Assembly: GCA_964035795.1 (NCBI GenBank)
Contig: OZ038324.1
Span: 5,836,257 to 5,900,256 of the forward strand
Length of the DNA stretch: 64,000 nucleotides
Direction: 5' to 3'
DNA from: Pterobdella sp. o SKG-2022
Taxonomy: Eukaryota > Annelida > Clitellata > Hirudinida > Piscicolidae
Every line of letters starts with the position of its first letter. The first letter of the stretch is position 1. Under the pieces are notes generated by a model. The model searched no databases, was not told where the DNA came from, and worked only from the letters and a program-made list of their open reading frames with translations. A program made the position numbers and the translations under genes. Shown here in pieces: positions 1 through 13,770 of the stretch.

Positions 1-2088
1 GACGTCTGAAAAGAGTTTTATAAAAATACATCAAAAGTATATAACATTATTTGTTCAAGTTTTTTAACTTTTCAAAGGTTTTCACCAAAAACTGAGTGAT
101 TATGTAGGTTGGAATGTTATACAAAACAGTTTTTTAATGACAATGCTGATTCAAATGCCACAAAGGTAATTCCAAAAATTGAGAAAACAAAACTCATTAA
201 ATTATTTCTAAAGTTTTGTAATTTAGTTTATTTTACATATAAAAAGTTTGAATTTAAATAAAAAATAAAATTAAGTTTCATATCGTTTGAAATAAAATTC
301 AAAACTGATACTGTTTTGTTTAATACCGTATCACATACCCTGAAATCTCAGAGTCCGAACATCTGTGGTCGAAAGAGGGGCGAAAAGTGAAATAAAAAAC
401 AGCAAAATGAATGTTTGTTGCCAAAGTGGTGTATGTTTAAAATGTGATGCTGATTCAGAACACGATGGACGGTTTGGGAAAATAACAAGACTGGTAATAT
501 TCGTCTCTGTTTTGGTTTTTCTGGCAAGTTTTCTTTTCATTTTGAGTGTTTTGTTGTTTTTGTGTGGCGTTTTTATTTAATAAAATATTGATGTGGATTT
601 GTTTTTTGTTGCTTGGTCGAGTTGAGCTTTTTTGAATTTTTCATCTGTTTTTAAAATAATTCTTTTAGTTATTAAATTTAAAATTTAAAAAAAATGAAAA
701 ATATTTGAATATTCACTGTTTTTCAAACGCGAAAATAAAATTATTTTCATAAATATTGAAATATTCAATTTTTTTTGAACAATTCTTTTTCCACCTATAT
801 CTCAAAGTTTTCAAAGATTTAGTTAGTTTCATATAAACTCATTCCTAGCTTTATCGCTTTTTGACATACTTTCCTCCATCCGAATTTACTTTTTTTGCAG
901 CTTCATCAGCCGTCAATGGTTCTTCAAAAACATAAATTTACCCAGATGCATATGTAGAATACATAAACATAGAAAATAGAATTTTTGAAAGGTATTTATG
1001 TGCATATAATAAGATATTATCATATATATGTATAAAAAATTACTTAGTTATAATTTAGGTGTATAAAATATTACAAATTCATAATATATAAATGATTAAT
1101 TATTTATAAATATAAATGCTTCAAAACCCATTCATTTTATATAGATGTATGAAATGAATGCATATTTTATATAATTTTATAAAATTCAAATTTATGCTCC
1201 CGATTTATTTTTCATTATCCGGATTCTTGGGAATTTCAATTCGAATAAAATTTCCCGCTTAATTATAATCTTTTTTCCATGAAAGCTCTTCTTATCAACT
1301 TTATTTTTTTTTTTAAATATTTTTCTCCAGTTAGGCATTTTTCCAGTATTCCTAAATTTTTGTTAATTGTTTTTATAGTTTTATGTAGTGAGCTGCAATT
1401 ATAGTTCTTTTTATAGAATATAATAACACGCTAGGTAATTTATACCCGAATAAATAGTCTCCCTGCATTTTTTTATCACTCTCCGTGTGGAATTTTCTAG
1501 AATTTAAAGTTTCCAAACTTTTTTTTAGTTTTTAAGAGAAAGTATAAAACTGAAGTTTCAATGGAGAGGATGCATATTCAAAAGAAATATTGTTAGTCAA
1601 TAAATTATTGAATAATGACAAAATGTTTAAATCAAGAAAAATCTTCTAAACTTGAAAGTCATTTATAAAATTTTTCAGCTCAAAGTTTTACTCATACAAA
1701 GCTTTTGAGTTATTTACAACTTTATTCTAAAAACTTAAAAAAAAATCGGAACAGTGGCGAAATTTTGCAGTGTTATCAAGGATGTTTTGTTGGTAGCAAA
1801 TGGCCTTATTTAAAAAGCTTGCAGAGCAAATTTTTCTGTGAGATTGAGTACCTTCTCAACATTTTCTGTTTTGAAAAGCTTTTTGCATGTATTTCAGAAA
1901 GTTTAAAAAATTTATTTTTCAAAATATGAAAGTTTCAAAACTTCAAAAATTTTTAGTTTTTGTTGTTGTTTGAACTAAGGTTTCATTTCTGTTTTTGTCG
2001 AAACTCAATTTTTATAACTGTTAAAGTCTTCTTGCAGTTCAATTGAAAACTTAAAACGGGTTTTAACTATGAAAAGATTTATAAATTT
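1..2088. other. AT-rich non-coding DNA
   Basis: No coding region with convincing composition or family resemblance is visible. The one short open frame near 365-580 encodes a hydrophobic tail with no recognisable motif. The stretch is mainly A/T runs and short homopolymers. Confidence 0.6.
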
Positions 2089-2325
<237 letters not shown>

Positions 2326-2358
2326 TCAATTTTTTTTTTTTAATTTTTAGAGCACGCA

Positions 2359-2389
2359 GTTTGCAAACTATGTTTGCTGCAAAGGCACT
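2359..2389 (-). mobile_element. 3' end remnant of the CR1/L2-like LINE family
   Basis: Read on the minus strand, these 31 bp match the last bases of the complete LINE at 34585-34615 at about 28 of 31 positions, including the GCAAAC/GTTTGC hairpin. The (ATT)n tract takes the place of that LINE's AAT tail. This is a severely 5'-truncated copy or a SINE with the same tail. Confidence 0.6.
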
Positions 2390-4639
2390 TGAAGAGAAAG
2401 AAAAAAAATGTCAATGCTTATTTAAAAGTATTTTGAAGTTGTGAGCAGTTGTTTTTACGAATTAAATAACTAAGATAAAATTTTGAAAATAGTAAAAAGT
2501 TATGTAAATGAAGTATTAAGATTTTTTAACAAAGTGTGTTTCAATGCTTAATTTTTCAATTAAATATCATTTATGCGCCATCATAATGCAGATTATTTCA
2601 TTGCAACTTAAATCTTTATGTAAATTAGTAAAATGAATTCAAAATGTCAATAGTTTTTTTTTTCATAATGAAAAGCTTTGAGAAAAATATACAAAAAGTT
2701 ATCTAAAATATCTGTTGATATTTATGCTTTAAAAATGTGGATATATATTCTATTTATGTATGGCGTTTTTGGGTCTCCATTTTAGCGATCACTTCAGATG
2801 AAATTTTCTTTATAAAATCCAATAATTAGTTATTTTATGCTTTTAACCTTTATTAGTTTTTAAGCCATTACGTATTCAGCATGTCTGAAAGGTATAATTT
2901 GCCAAGTATATTTAGTCAGATAGATCTTTCTCAAATAAATTCATATCGTTATTAAACTTACGGTCAGTTTTAACGCTTCTTTGTCATTATTTCTCTAAAT
3001 ACGTCATACATTTGATGACTCTTGCGCTTTCCTTTTGCTGTGACGTTTGCAAATTTCCTTGAGTTAATTATTCATTTTTTCATTTTTTGACTAATATATT
3101 ACATTAAATATTCACATAATATTTCTCTATTTTTTATTCTCAATTAAGCAACTTTCAAACAAATTCACAGTGATTTCAGAAAACAAAATTTTTTGAAAAA
3201 CCTTAAAAATGCTATTGACCGCAAGTTCTACTAAATTCAATTAAAACAAATCGTTCTTTTATCGCAACATTTATGGTACTATCATAACAAAACCTTGAAA
3301 AGTTTCGTTATTGCCCATAATATCTGTGGAAATTATATGAGTTTATTGGAAGATTATTAAACGGTTACTCACATTTATCCATGATAAAATTCTAATTTTT
3401 TCCAACTTTCTCAACTAATCTTCCAAACTTTTGAATTGAAGTTAACTTTTTCCTATAAAATTTATAGAGTTTAAAATAAAAAATTGTTTCTCTTAATGAA
3501 ATTATTTTTATTCGTGAAGGTATATTATAAATTATTTAAAAGTTAAATTGCACGTTTTTTCACAAGTGTTTGCAGTGTTATTCTCACTGCAATTCTCCAA
3601 GTACTCATGAATTTGTTGAACATCCTACGAGTCAAAAGTTTATAGTTTAAGTTTGCTCATTTTATAATTTATGAAAATAACTATTATCAATATTTTTAAA
3701 AATTTTATTTTGTCTATTCAATATGGAAGCCATTTTAGCATAAAGAAGGGTTTTTGATTAATATAATTATTCCAAATTATAAAGTCTCATTTTTTGTCAT
3801 TGTTCCTTGAAGGCGAGACGCCCCACGTGTAATGTGATAAAGATTTTACAATTCAGAGCATAATTTTATTTAATGCTTTTTTATGTCAACCCTGAATAGG
3901 ATTTATTTTCATAAGTTGATAATGTTTTGTTGTTGCTGTTAGTTTATTTGGTTTATTTAATAATTATTAATTTTTTCGTCAACTTTCACAACGTATATTA
4001 ATCGATTTTTTTATAAGCAATTCATTTATTGGGCTATAATTAAATTAGTCAATTTGCTTTTAAAATATCTTTTCACAAAAAAATTTTTTTTCTTAAAACC
4101 CTTAATAGATTTATAACTAAGTTGAAAAACTAATTCATACAGGAAAAACGATATCGATAATATACTATAGAAAAATTCCAATTTCACTTTGTTTAGATTC
4201 TTCTTGATAACGGCACTGCTGAACGCCCAATCTATCCATTACTTCATCACATTTCAAAGACTTTCCTATAAAATTTATTTCAAAGCTAGATTTTCAATTG
4301 TTCCACTGCTGATAGTTTTTTTCTAGAACATTCCACAAACTGCCTTTTGAAACGCATCAGGTGCTATTTTTCAGCTTTTTAAGAGAATTTAACTTTTGGC
4401 TAAAACAAGCTTTATTCAACATATTAAAATCTACCATTATTATTGGCTATTCAGTTGTTTTAGTATTAAAATGTAGGTAGTTCTGTGTTAAATATTTTTT
4501 CACCTTGGTAGTGAATAAATATCATCCAAACAAAACGTAATTTGAAAATTAATGACATCATATTCGACACCAATATAAAACAAATGACAAATGTGTTACT
4601 AGTTTGCCATCGTTCACAAAAAGCACGGTTCATTTCAAA

Positions 4640-4790
4640 CCTCTTTCATGTATGTCTCTCATCTCTTCATCTCTCTTCTTTCTCTTCATTCCTCTTTCTC
4701 TCTTTTTTTTCATTCTATTTTCTCTTTTTTTTTCTCTCATTTATTTTTATTTATTTTTCTCATTCTTCATTTCTTTCTTTTGTCAATAAC
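4640..4790. repeat. Pyrimidine-rich (CTT/TCT) low-complexity tract
   Basis: About 150 bp consisting almost wholly of C and T on the + strand. Open frames over it are not genes. Confidence 0.8.
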
Positions 4791-7700
4791 AAATCCAAAT
4801 AGTTTTCTAAAATGTGTTTTTCAAAACTGTGTAACCAAGAGTAATGCAAGCCATTTTACTCAAAAATGTGAAATGAGTTTATTTTTAAGCTAAATGATAT
4901 TCAGTAAAAAACTCCAAATATTTTTTCTTTTGTATAAAAAAATTTTTTTTAGTGATACTTCGGTTCAAGATTGGAAGACAATGCTCGGGGAAGTTGAAAT
5001 GGGGCCACAGTGAGTTCTTCAATATAGCAACCTCAATCTTGTTTTATTAAAGCATTTTCCAATCAAACGTTCTTTTTGTTTTTCATGATTTTTTAAAAAT
5101 ATTTTTCGAAAATCTAATGTTTTTTTGTGTTTGGTTTTTTTCAGAGATTTTCATTTTGAAAATATATTGTTAAAAAGTTCAATTTTTTGTGTTTTTGTTG
5201 TTTTTTGTCACTTCGTGTTTGCGCCATAGGCAATTACCTTGTAAACGCTCTGGTAACTTTTAAATATTTCCAAAACAAAATACTTATTTACAAAAAAATG
5301 AAAGTAGTTTAGAAATTGTAGAAAAGCGTGTTTAGAATGAGAACATAGTTTTCTCATTTCACCGCGGGCGAAATCACCAAGCTTGCAAAATATAACCAAG
5401 ATTGCGTCTAAAAGCATTTATGGCTTATAATAACCATAAGCAAATACTCTTTTGGAAAAATTGAGCCATGAATATTTTATGAAAATCAAATCTAGATAAA
5501 AAATTAAATTCAATTCAATTTAAAAACCTTAAAAGAGTTTTTATTGTACATTTCACATAAGAAAGCGGCAGAGAAGGTTTACTTTCTAACTTAACAGGTT
5601 TTATGATTGCAAAATTTCTAGGACTTAAAACGAAAGGTCTCACACCTCACATAAATACCTCTAAAAAATGTAAAAATTCAATTATCGATAGAAAATCCCA
5701 AAAAAAAAACAGTCACCAAAATAAAGGACTATAAAAGACTTACATGGAGGCATCACTGTGAAGGTTCTATTTTATTACGTAGTTAATTTATTTTTCATTT
5801 TTTATGTTTATTCCATAAAACTCATAAACTATATCAATGAAAAACTTCATAATTTTTGAATCAAAAATAACTTCTAACACATGCATAGACAAAAAAATAT
5901 TTTTTCAATTTTCAGAGCGTCTTGTGTAGGGTTCATTCAATTAATGTGAAAGGATGTAGTATTAAAACTCAAGCCAATAAATAGTGAGAAAATACAATTC
6001 TAATGAATTTTTCATCGAATTATTTATATAAATTTTCTAAAAGTTTTGATTTTTTTCGAATTTTTTTTAAAAAACATCAGGGTATGTCCCATGAATTCAA
6101 TACATACACTAATGGATCATAACCAGAAAAGACAATTAGAATTTAATATCGGCGATGAGAATATATATACAAAAAGTTTGAAATAATGATTTGGAAAATA
6201 TAATTTACAAAATAAAATAATCACAAAAAACACTGGGTTGCTTCCCAAATGAGCTTTATATTCAGAATGGCTTGAAACATATGCTTAGGAGTCCGAAGCA
6301 GTTTGAGTATGCTTAAAGTCTGTTTTAACACATAATTTATAATTGTAACTAGGAACCATCATTTAAATTTTTTTTTTAACCTCCTCTCTCATCTGTGAGA
6401 ACGTCCTAAAATTAGTTCTTTTGCAATCCTTTTTTGAAATGTTTCTCTCGTTTTGAACTTCAAAACAATCTTCTTACTGTTGATACAGTATTTTGTTGGT
6501 TTTTTAGAACAATGTCGTGCTCGATTTTCATTTTGATTTTTAAATAAGTATTTTTCAGTTTTTTTATTTTTTTAAAATTTGTTATTTAATATTTTTTCAG
6601 TTGTAGATTTCCCACCACCTCATCCCCCGCCCATCCAGAATTGATGCCTGTCCTTCTAACACGCTTTCAAACCCATACGTTTTCAAGCTCTATATAATTC
6701 TCATATTAAATTCAAACTCTTTTGAATTTGAATGCTACGCATATGATTCCAACGCTCATTGGCATTTTTTGATTTTTTCTCTCCATTATAAGTTTCATAT
6801 AAGTTTGTATCGACTTTTCAAGGTTTTGTGTCATATTTCATTTTTTTGAATTTCATTAATTAAAACCAAATTATTCAAAGTCAATCAAAATTTTTTCAAT
6901 TCATTTTTTTGTTCATAAATAAATTCATCAAAATTGAAAACAAAAAGTTGTTATCTGGTTTGATCACAATTGAAACAAACGCCAACTGAGTTGACTTTTT
7001 GAAAGCGTCACTAATCATTATTTTGATCGAGTTTTGCTTCAATACCAATCAATTTCAAAAAAAGCTTTCTATTGCTTTTTTAGACATTTTTTCCAAAAAA
7101 AATGTTTAGAATGCATAGATTTCGTATTGTTTCCATTGATATTTGATTAAACTAAAAATTTATCCTTCATTGAGTTTGTTGATTGTTAATACACTATAAT
7201 TTTTTTTCAATGGTTATTTCGAAACAAATATTCCCAAAATTGGTATTTAATTTGAAAAAGTATTCTTTTCGGTATATATCGATTCGAAAACGTTAAGGAT
7301 TTCCAATTTTATTTTATGAGATTAAGCACAATTTTTATGATTTCATAGTCTATTTATATAAAGCCATTTATTACCCTTTAAGCCATAAAATAAATATTTA
7401 TCTCTTCCCTTGTCCCTTCAACGCAAAGTATGTGTTTTAATAAATAAAAGATGATGTATTCATGACTGGTTATATTGACGCAGCGAAGCCGAGAATGAAA
7501 AGCCCGATTTAGTTTTCCCATATAATATTTTGAATAAATTTGATAACGCGTAATAAATATAATTATTTCAATTCTATTGTATTCTCCAATTTTTTTATGA
7601 AGATCTACCCCTTTCACATCTCTTTATATGGTCACCACCATTATATAGCGCTTTATAAATTGTGTAAACTCGGTTATAAAATTTGTGAGGTTTTTGATGA

Positions 7701-10214
7701 ATGGAAATAAGATATAAAAAAAATCAAAAGTAGATTTAAAAAAACAATAACTTTACAAAAGAAACAAAAAAAAACAAAAAATAATTAACCGAGAGCTGAA
7801 ACATTGTGTGAAAAACAATAAACAATTGAATAATACAGAGAGATAATACAGAAATTTTCTATCTACATTTTATGGCTAAGGCCATAGACCTAGCAGAATG
7901 GCAGTATGTATGTATTATTATTTGCTTGCATTGCATGGTGTGGCACTCAATTGAATCTGTTATGATGTCTTTCTGGTTGTCTCTGGGTATATTTTTTTAG
8001 TTTTTATTTAATATGAGGATGTATATGTGTGGGAGATGTTTTGAATTAATATAATGGTTGTACGGCCAATCAGAAAAAACATGGGAATCATCATTTAACT
8101 TTATTATTGAATGGCGATATATATTATAATCAAAATTGATAAATTAATTAATTTTTTTTAGAAATACATATAAAAGTAAGTAAATTGAAATAAAATACAG
8201 CATAAAATGTTTTTAAATAATTCATTGTTTAGTTACACCCAAACAGAAGTTTTCCGCAGTACCAAGAGATATCTAAGTCAGATCAAGCTGATAAAAGTAT
8301 AATGCCCTAAAAGTAATCTTGCATCTGTTCAGTGCAAAGCTATATATGTGTGTACATTGTTTGCTTTGTTTGAGTGAATATTTCACGGGAATGTCATCTT
8401 TTGAAATTCTTTTTATATGTTGCATATTATTGTCTCATTTCAGGTCATTTTTCTTTAAACGACTTCTGTAAATTAATTATGGTAGGATTTTTTTAAAATT
8501 CCTGCATTGATATTGAGGTTATTGAATGAATCAGATAGCCCAGCCTTGATAGCTGAGCAGATTGGCATCGGCATGCATACAGTGATGACACGATTTGGCC
8601 TGATAAGGGACAGCTGCTTTAAAAAATTATCAACACGACCACTATCAATTTATTTCTTTTTATTATTATTTTTTGTGATTTTTCAATAACTAAATTTAAA
8701 AAATTCCTCGATAATTTTTTTAAATCAAAAATTGTCTTTTTGTGAAGTTCTTTTAAGGTGAAACGCTTTTTTCGATAAATTAAATTCGGATTTACTGCAA
8801 ATCAAAATGAATAAACTCGAAAAAAACGAAAATCACAAATGCCAACAAAATTAAACTGAAAATCAAGAAGCCAGAAGTGCTCAAGAAATTTTTAAATTAA
8901 TACTTTGCCAACCAATCAAATCAGGGCACATGCCATTACGTGTATAACCGGAAAAGGAAAAATTCGAATCGTATCAACTTATTTTTCTATCCTTGTCAGT
9001 CTCATTCACGTCATAGAAAGTATTTCCGTTTCCTCAAAAATGATCTTTTGTTTTTTAATAAAAAAACCGCACACTTACTCTTTCTTTTTCACGATGGAAG
9101 ACTAAGGAGTGACGATTTGAGAATGAAATGGAAATTCACAGTATAGTGAAGCCGTGATTGACACAAGATTTTTATGCCATTACAGCAAAAAAATCAAAAG
9201 CATCTGACTCAAAAAGCATAGTTTGTTTGAGACTTTAGAAAATTCTCAAAATGGAGTTTTTATTTCTTGAACTGCTCTTAAGGTTTCTAAATCTATTTTC
9301 TAAAACTATTTGTTGCTTTTCAAAAAATGAATTTTTGCAAATTCATTTTTGCAAATTTCTTAATACCACTTATTTTGAAATTAAATGTACTTATAATTCT
9401 TCGTTTCATACAAGCAAAGCAAAAAATCGCATAACGGCATAAATATGCATTTGAGATAAAATGGCTAGTAAGGATTGATCAATAAAAAGAGCAATAACCT
9501 GGTCTGAAAGTGCTTCTAGGTTTATTCTGTAAACACATTTGGTAACAAATATCAATTATGGGAAAATAAAACATTTCCAAGTCATCAGCGTGCATTTTCA
9601 TTACAAGTGTTTATACCATTAAGTTAATCAATCAGTTAATGAAGCAAAAAATAATAAACAACAGATAGATTAAATATTATATAAAATCAAAAAAAAACTA
9701 TCAAATAGCAAAGCTGATTGATTAAAGAAAAAAAAAATCTCGTTTTAATTATTCTCGAAGCGCAAAACATCAATAGTACAAAATGGAAGTTATATTAATA
9801 AAAAATAACGAGGGATAAAAAAGTTATAAACCTGGTGGCGGAGTTTAGATTCACCGATCGAGTACACTAGTGATGTAATTTTTGGAGCTGTGTTAATAAA
9901 AAAAAACATCATAGGAATACTATGTTTGAGATTAAGGATGTTTTGCATATAAATTAGAAAGTGCCGTAGTAGCAGAAGTCATTCTCAATTTTTCCCTTTT
10001 CGACTTTTTCATCGCTTTATTGTGCGTTTTTTTATTTGAATTTGTATTTAAATTGTTTTTCATTTATTTTTTCATTAATTTATTTTATTATTGACGTTTT
10101 TTGAATTTTATTGATTATTAATTTATCATTTTTTTTTTCATAATGCGTTGTTCGTCCGACATTCAGCATATGCTTGCATGGAAATGGATCTTAAACGAAG
10201 ATGGGATGACGAAA

Positions 10215-10285
10215 AAGAAGACGACGACGATGATGGTGGGGAATATGATGATGGTGGTGTAAATGGTGATGATGATGATGGTGCT
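10215..10285. repeat. GAC/GAT/GGT-rich low-complexity tract
   Basis: An imperfect trinucleotide tract that gives an artificial Asp- and Gly-rich frame. It has no splice or coding context. Confidence 0.7.
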
Positions 10286-13200
10286 TTTTTGCTTTTTGTT
10301 TTGTGTTTACTTGACACATTGACAAAAATTTCACCAGATTTTGTGCTATAATTAACATCATGAACTCATTTCAAGGCTTAGGGCAGCTGATTTTGAAAAG
10401 CTTTTTAAACTTTTATAGTGGTCCAAAATTATTCAAAATTTTAAAAAAATTTTTTATTTTAACTCGAAGCAGAAAAATATTTCATGAATTAATAACAAGT
10501 ATAAAAATGTTATATAGGACTCAATACATTATGTTTCAAATGAGGTATTTGACAACTGATTCTTAATGGACTCTCGTGGTTAATTATAATTTAACTGCCT
10601 TTAAAAAATGACATGATATTCTTTCAAAAGAATCTAATGATTGTTTATTAGTTTTATTCATCTGTAAAGTTTTTTCTTAACCGAGTTTCCTTAAGTGAAC
10701 GTGTCAAGGTGAATTGAAGGGCTTAGAAAATTAAAATCTTCATGTCTCAATTGATACGATGCAGTATTTGGCGCAGTTTACTCTAAAAATTTTAAAAACT
10801 TGACTTCTATGCCTTAAAGAAAAATGCTATTGATGGAGAGGAAACTGAGTGTTTTCAATTTTTTTGGTACTTGTTGAGTTTAAATTCTTTAAATTCTATT
10901 TCCATATTGTTGTTATTCATTTGAAGTTTTGTTTTTTTTTGAATATGTTTCTATATCTTAATTCATCGTATGTGAATATTATTTTATCGAACAAAACATT
11001 GCCATCTGGTTTTCTGAGACATCAACAGAGGTTTGTATATTAGGCAGGAGTTTCATACCTTATCTTTTTCAAATTCATCCAACTTTTAATTGATTTTTCA
11101 TGCTCATTGCAGGTACACATAGAAACACCATGATTCTTCTCTGGTTAAGGGTTCAAAAGGGATTTGAACCGGGTGTCTTTGGATTTGATGACAGTATTCC
11201 TGATTGAATGATTGCTAGACATAATTTCGTCCTTGTATCCTTTGATCTGTATTACAATTGATTTAAAACTCATTAAAGGGTTGCTGCATTCTGAAGCTAA
11301 CTCGAATAGAAAAATTATAGAAAGAGTTCAATTTCAAAAGCTTTTTTAAACACTGAAAACTTAAAAATATATATGTAATATTCATCTAAAAAAAATTTTT
11401 TTAAATTATCAACGGATATTGGCAGAACGGTAAGAAATAAATAAAAATAAATTGCGAATTTCAACTTTTTTGAATATAGAAAACTAGAGAAGCTATGAAC
11501 TATAATTTTTATACGTTATGAAATACTACTTTTTGTCTGTTTATCCATGTAAAGCAAAATATTTCGAAAACTCAAAGACTAATATTTTTTCATTCAGTGT
11601 TTTTTAATGTACTTTTTCCATTCACCTTCTATCAGCTGAAGCAAAAAATTTTGGGGTCAAATTTTTAAAAAAAATTTTATTATTTCGAAAAGTTTTTCTA
11701 ATATAATTTTTACAAAAAGATAAAATTAAATGAATTAATTAGTAGATAAAAGTACCAAAAAATTATTTATATAGTATAGAAATAATTTGATAACTTGAGT
11801 TCATTTCATGTAATAAAAATGGTTAAAAACTTGATTTCCAACAAATAATAACAATAAACTAAATTTTTTTGATTTTATATGTTATTTCTACTGCTAGACT
11901 GCCTTTTAACTTATAATTAATATCATTTATATAAATTCAACTTTGGTTTGATGGAGCATGTATATTTTTCAAATAATTAATAAATTTTTCCTTCAAATGT
12001 GTCATTTTTTTTATTCACCCACTATTTAGTTTTTACTTCTCTGCAAACATATATTACAATAATTTGAGAATTATGATGAAAGTAGGGAAGGCTACCAACT
12101 AGGATTAAAATCAAAATTCCATAAAATAAGTCTAATTATGCTTTTTAGTATCATTTTAATCAAATTTTAATAAACGGTTTGAGAACAATAAAAAAAGTTT
12201 TAATTTTTTTTTGCCTGTTTCGATTTATTAAAGTCTAGTAAAACTAAATAAGACGCTTCTCATATTGCCTAAATAACTTGGAGACACATTAATCATATGA
12301 ATTTTCAAAAAGTATTTTGAATAAGTTTGTGTAAAATATGAGGAAATCTTGCCATAGTTTTAAATTAGTAGGGTTTCAGCAGAGCTTTTTTGAACTTCAT
12401 TACAAAGTTGCCTCATTCATTTTCTAATTTTTTCGTACTTTCAAACAGAATTTATATTTTTTTTATTAAAAAGTTGAGTTATTATATTATTTATAATTCA
12501 ACTTTTACACTTACGGCTTTTTTTCTTTTTCGTCATAAATATCCCGACTTTTTTATGTACATCGTCCATTTTCCCTGCAAACCTCTTTAAATATTTTTTC
12601 TAATATATGAAATTCGAAAAGGTTTATTTCATTATTTTCAATTTAAATAATATTTTCAAATGGCAGCCATCTTGCCCAATCACATTGGAAATCGAAGATG
12701 GATGGCTTCTCACGTCAAACTTTTATCTGCCTTAAATTTATTCAATCTGTTATCAATTTTCCATTAACGTATGTCTCAATTTCTGGAATAATCATTACTT
12801 TGTCTCAATTTGTAATCTGCGAAGGGTTTTATTTCTTTGTTTCATTACGGTCCGAGTTTATTTCTTTTATCGTAAAATCTTCTGTAAATATTGGGAATGA
12901 CTGCCATACTTAACTTAGAAGCTTCCAAAAATGAATAATTCTGAGTTTTTTTTTTCTATAAAAAACGCAGCATGAATTTATTAAGCTCATAAATTGATGG
13001 GAGGAAAAGGTATATAATAATATTTTTGAATAAGCGGGAAAAAATGAATTTATTAAAAAACGCACACTTATGAAAAGAGGGTCTTGTGGAAATCTGAAAA
13101 GAATGATGAATGGATGAATAGATGAAGAAAGAACTCTATGACACTAGTGAATTTCTTAAAAGCATAGTGGCAACTCACAAACACCCGGAAACACGTGATT

Positions 13201-13717
13201 AATGGCGGAATAACAAAAAGCTCTGATTAACGACTTTTTCCGTCTCAAGTTACTATGAGCTCTACTTCGGCAGGCATTGTTGGCTATATTCCATAATGAA
13301 GGTATCATTTTACTTGTATTCTTTCTATTCATAAAGGAGCTAGCGTTCAATAAATGTTCAAGCTTCAGAAATTGAAATGCGATTGTGAATAATGTCTTTG
13401 AAATTTTTATTAGCTTCGTTGCGCTTGTTAGATTTACTTCTCAACCTTTTAAAAGACTCAACTTGGTCGGTGGTTGCGAATATCTTCTACTAACGCAAAC
13501 CACACCGGTTTATGGTTGGTTGTAAAACACAGAAAAAAATTTAAAGAAAAGTTAGCAACTATATTTTCAAATCAATACACAGATTTAGCTTAATTATTCA
13601 AAAAAATATTAAAAATAAGCGCAGCGTAATAGACTTCTTGTATTTGCAAAAGCCTAACCAAATAGAAATTATGAAGGGAAGATTATTTTTTTTATTAAGC
13701 ATACAAAGCACTTTGTA

Positions 13718-13770
13718 ACTTGATATGCAAACTAGACTGGTGCAAAGCTTCGTGTGTCTAATAAATAACT
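13718..13770 (+). repeat. Hammerhead-like short element, decayed copy
   Basis: It begins ACTTGATATG, carries CTAG in the loop region, then CAAAGCTTCGTG and an AATAAATA stretch. This is the same order of blocks as the copy at 26139. The GAAA block is degraded to GCAAA. Confidence 0.5.

Noticed and set aside
365..580. 71-residue frame with a hydrophobic C-terminal half
   Set aside because: No family resemblance, no splice context, and hydrophobic frames are common by chance in T-rich DNA.
10360..10566. 68-residue frame near 10.4 kb
   Set aside because: Composition is typical of chance open frames in AT-rich DNA (Phe, Lys, Ile), with no motif or splice support.
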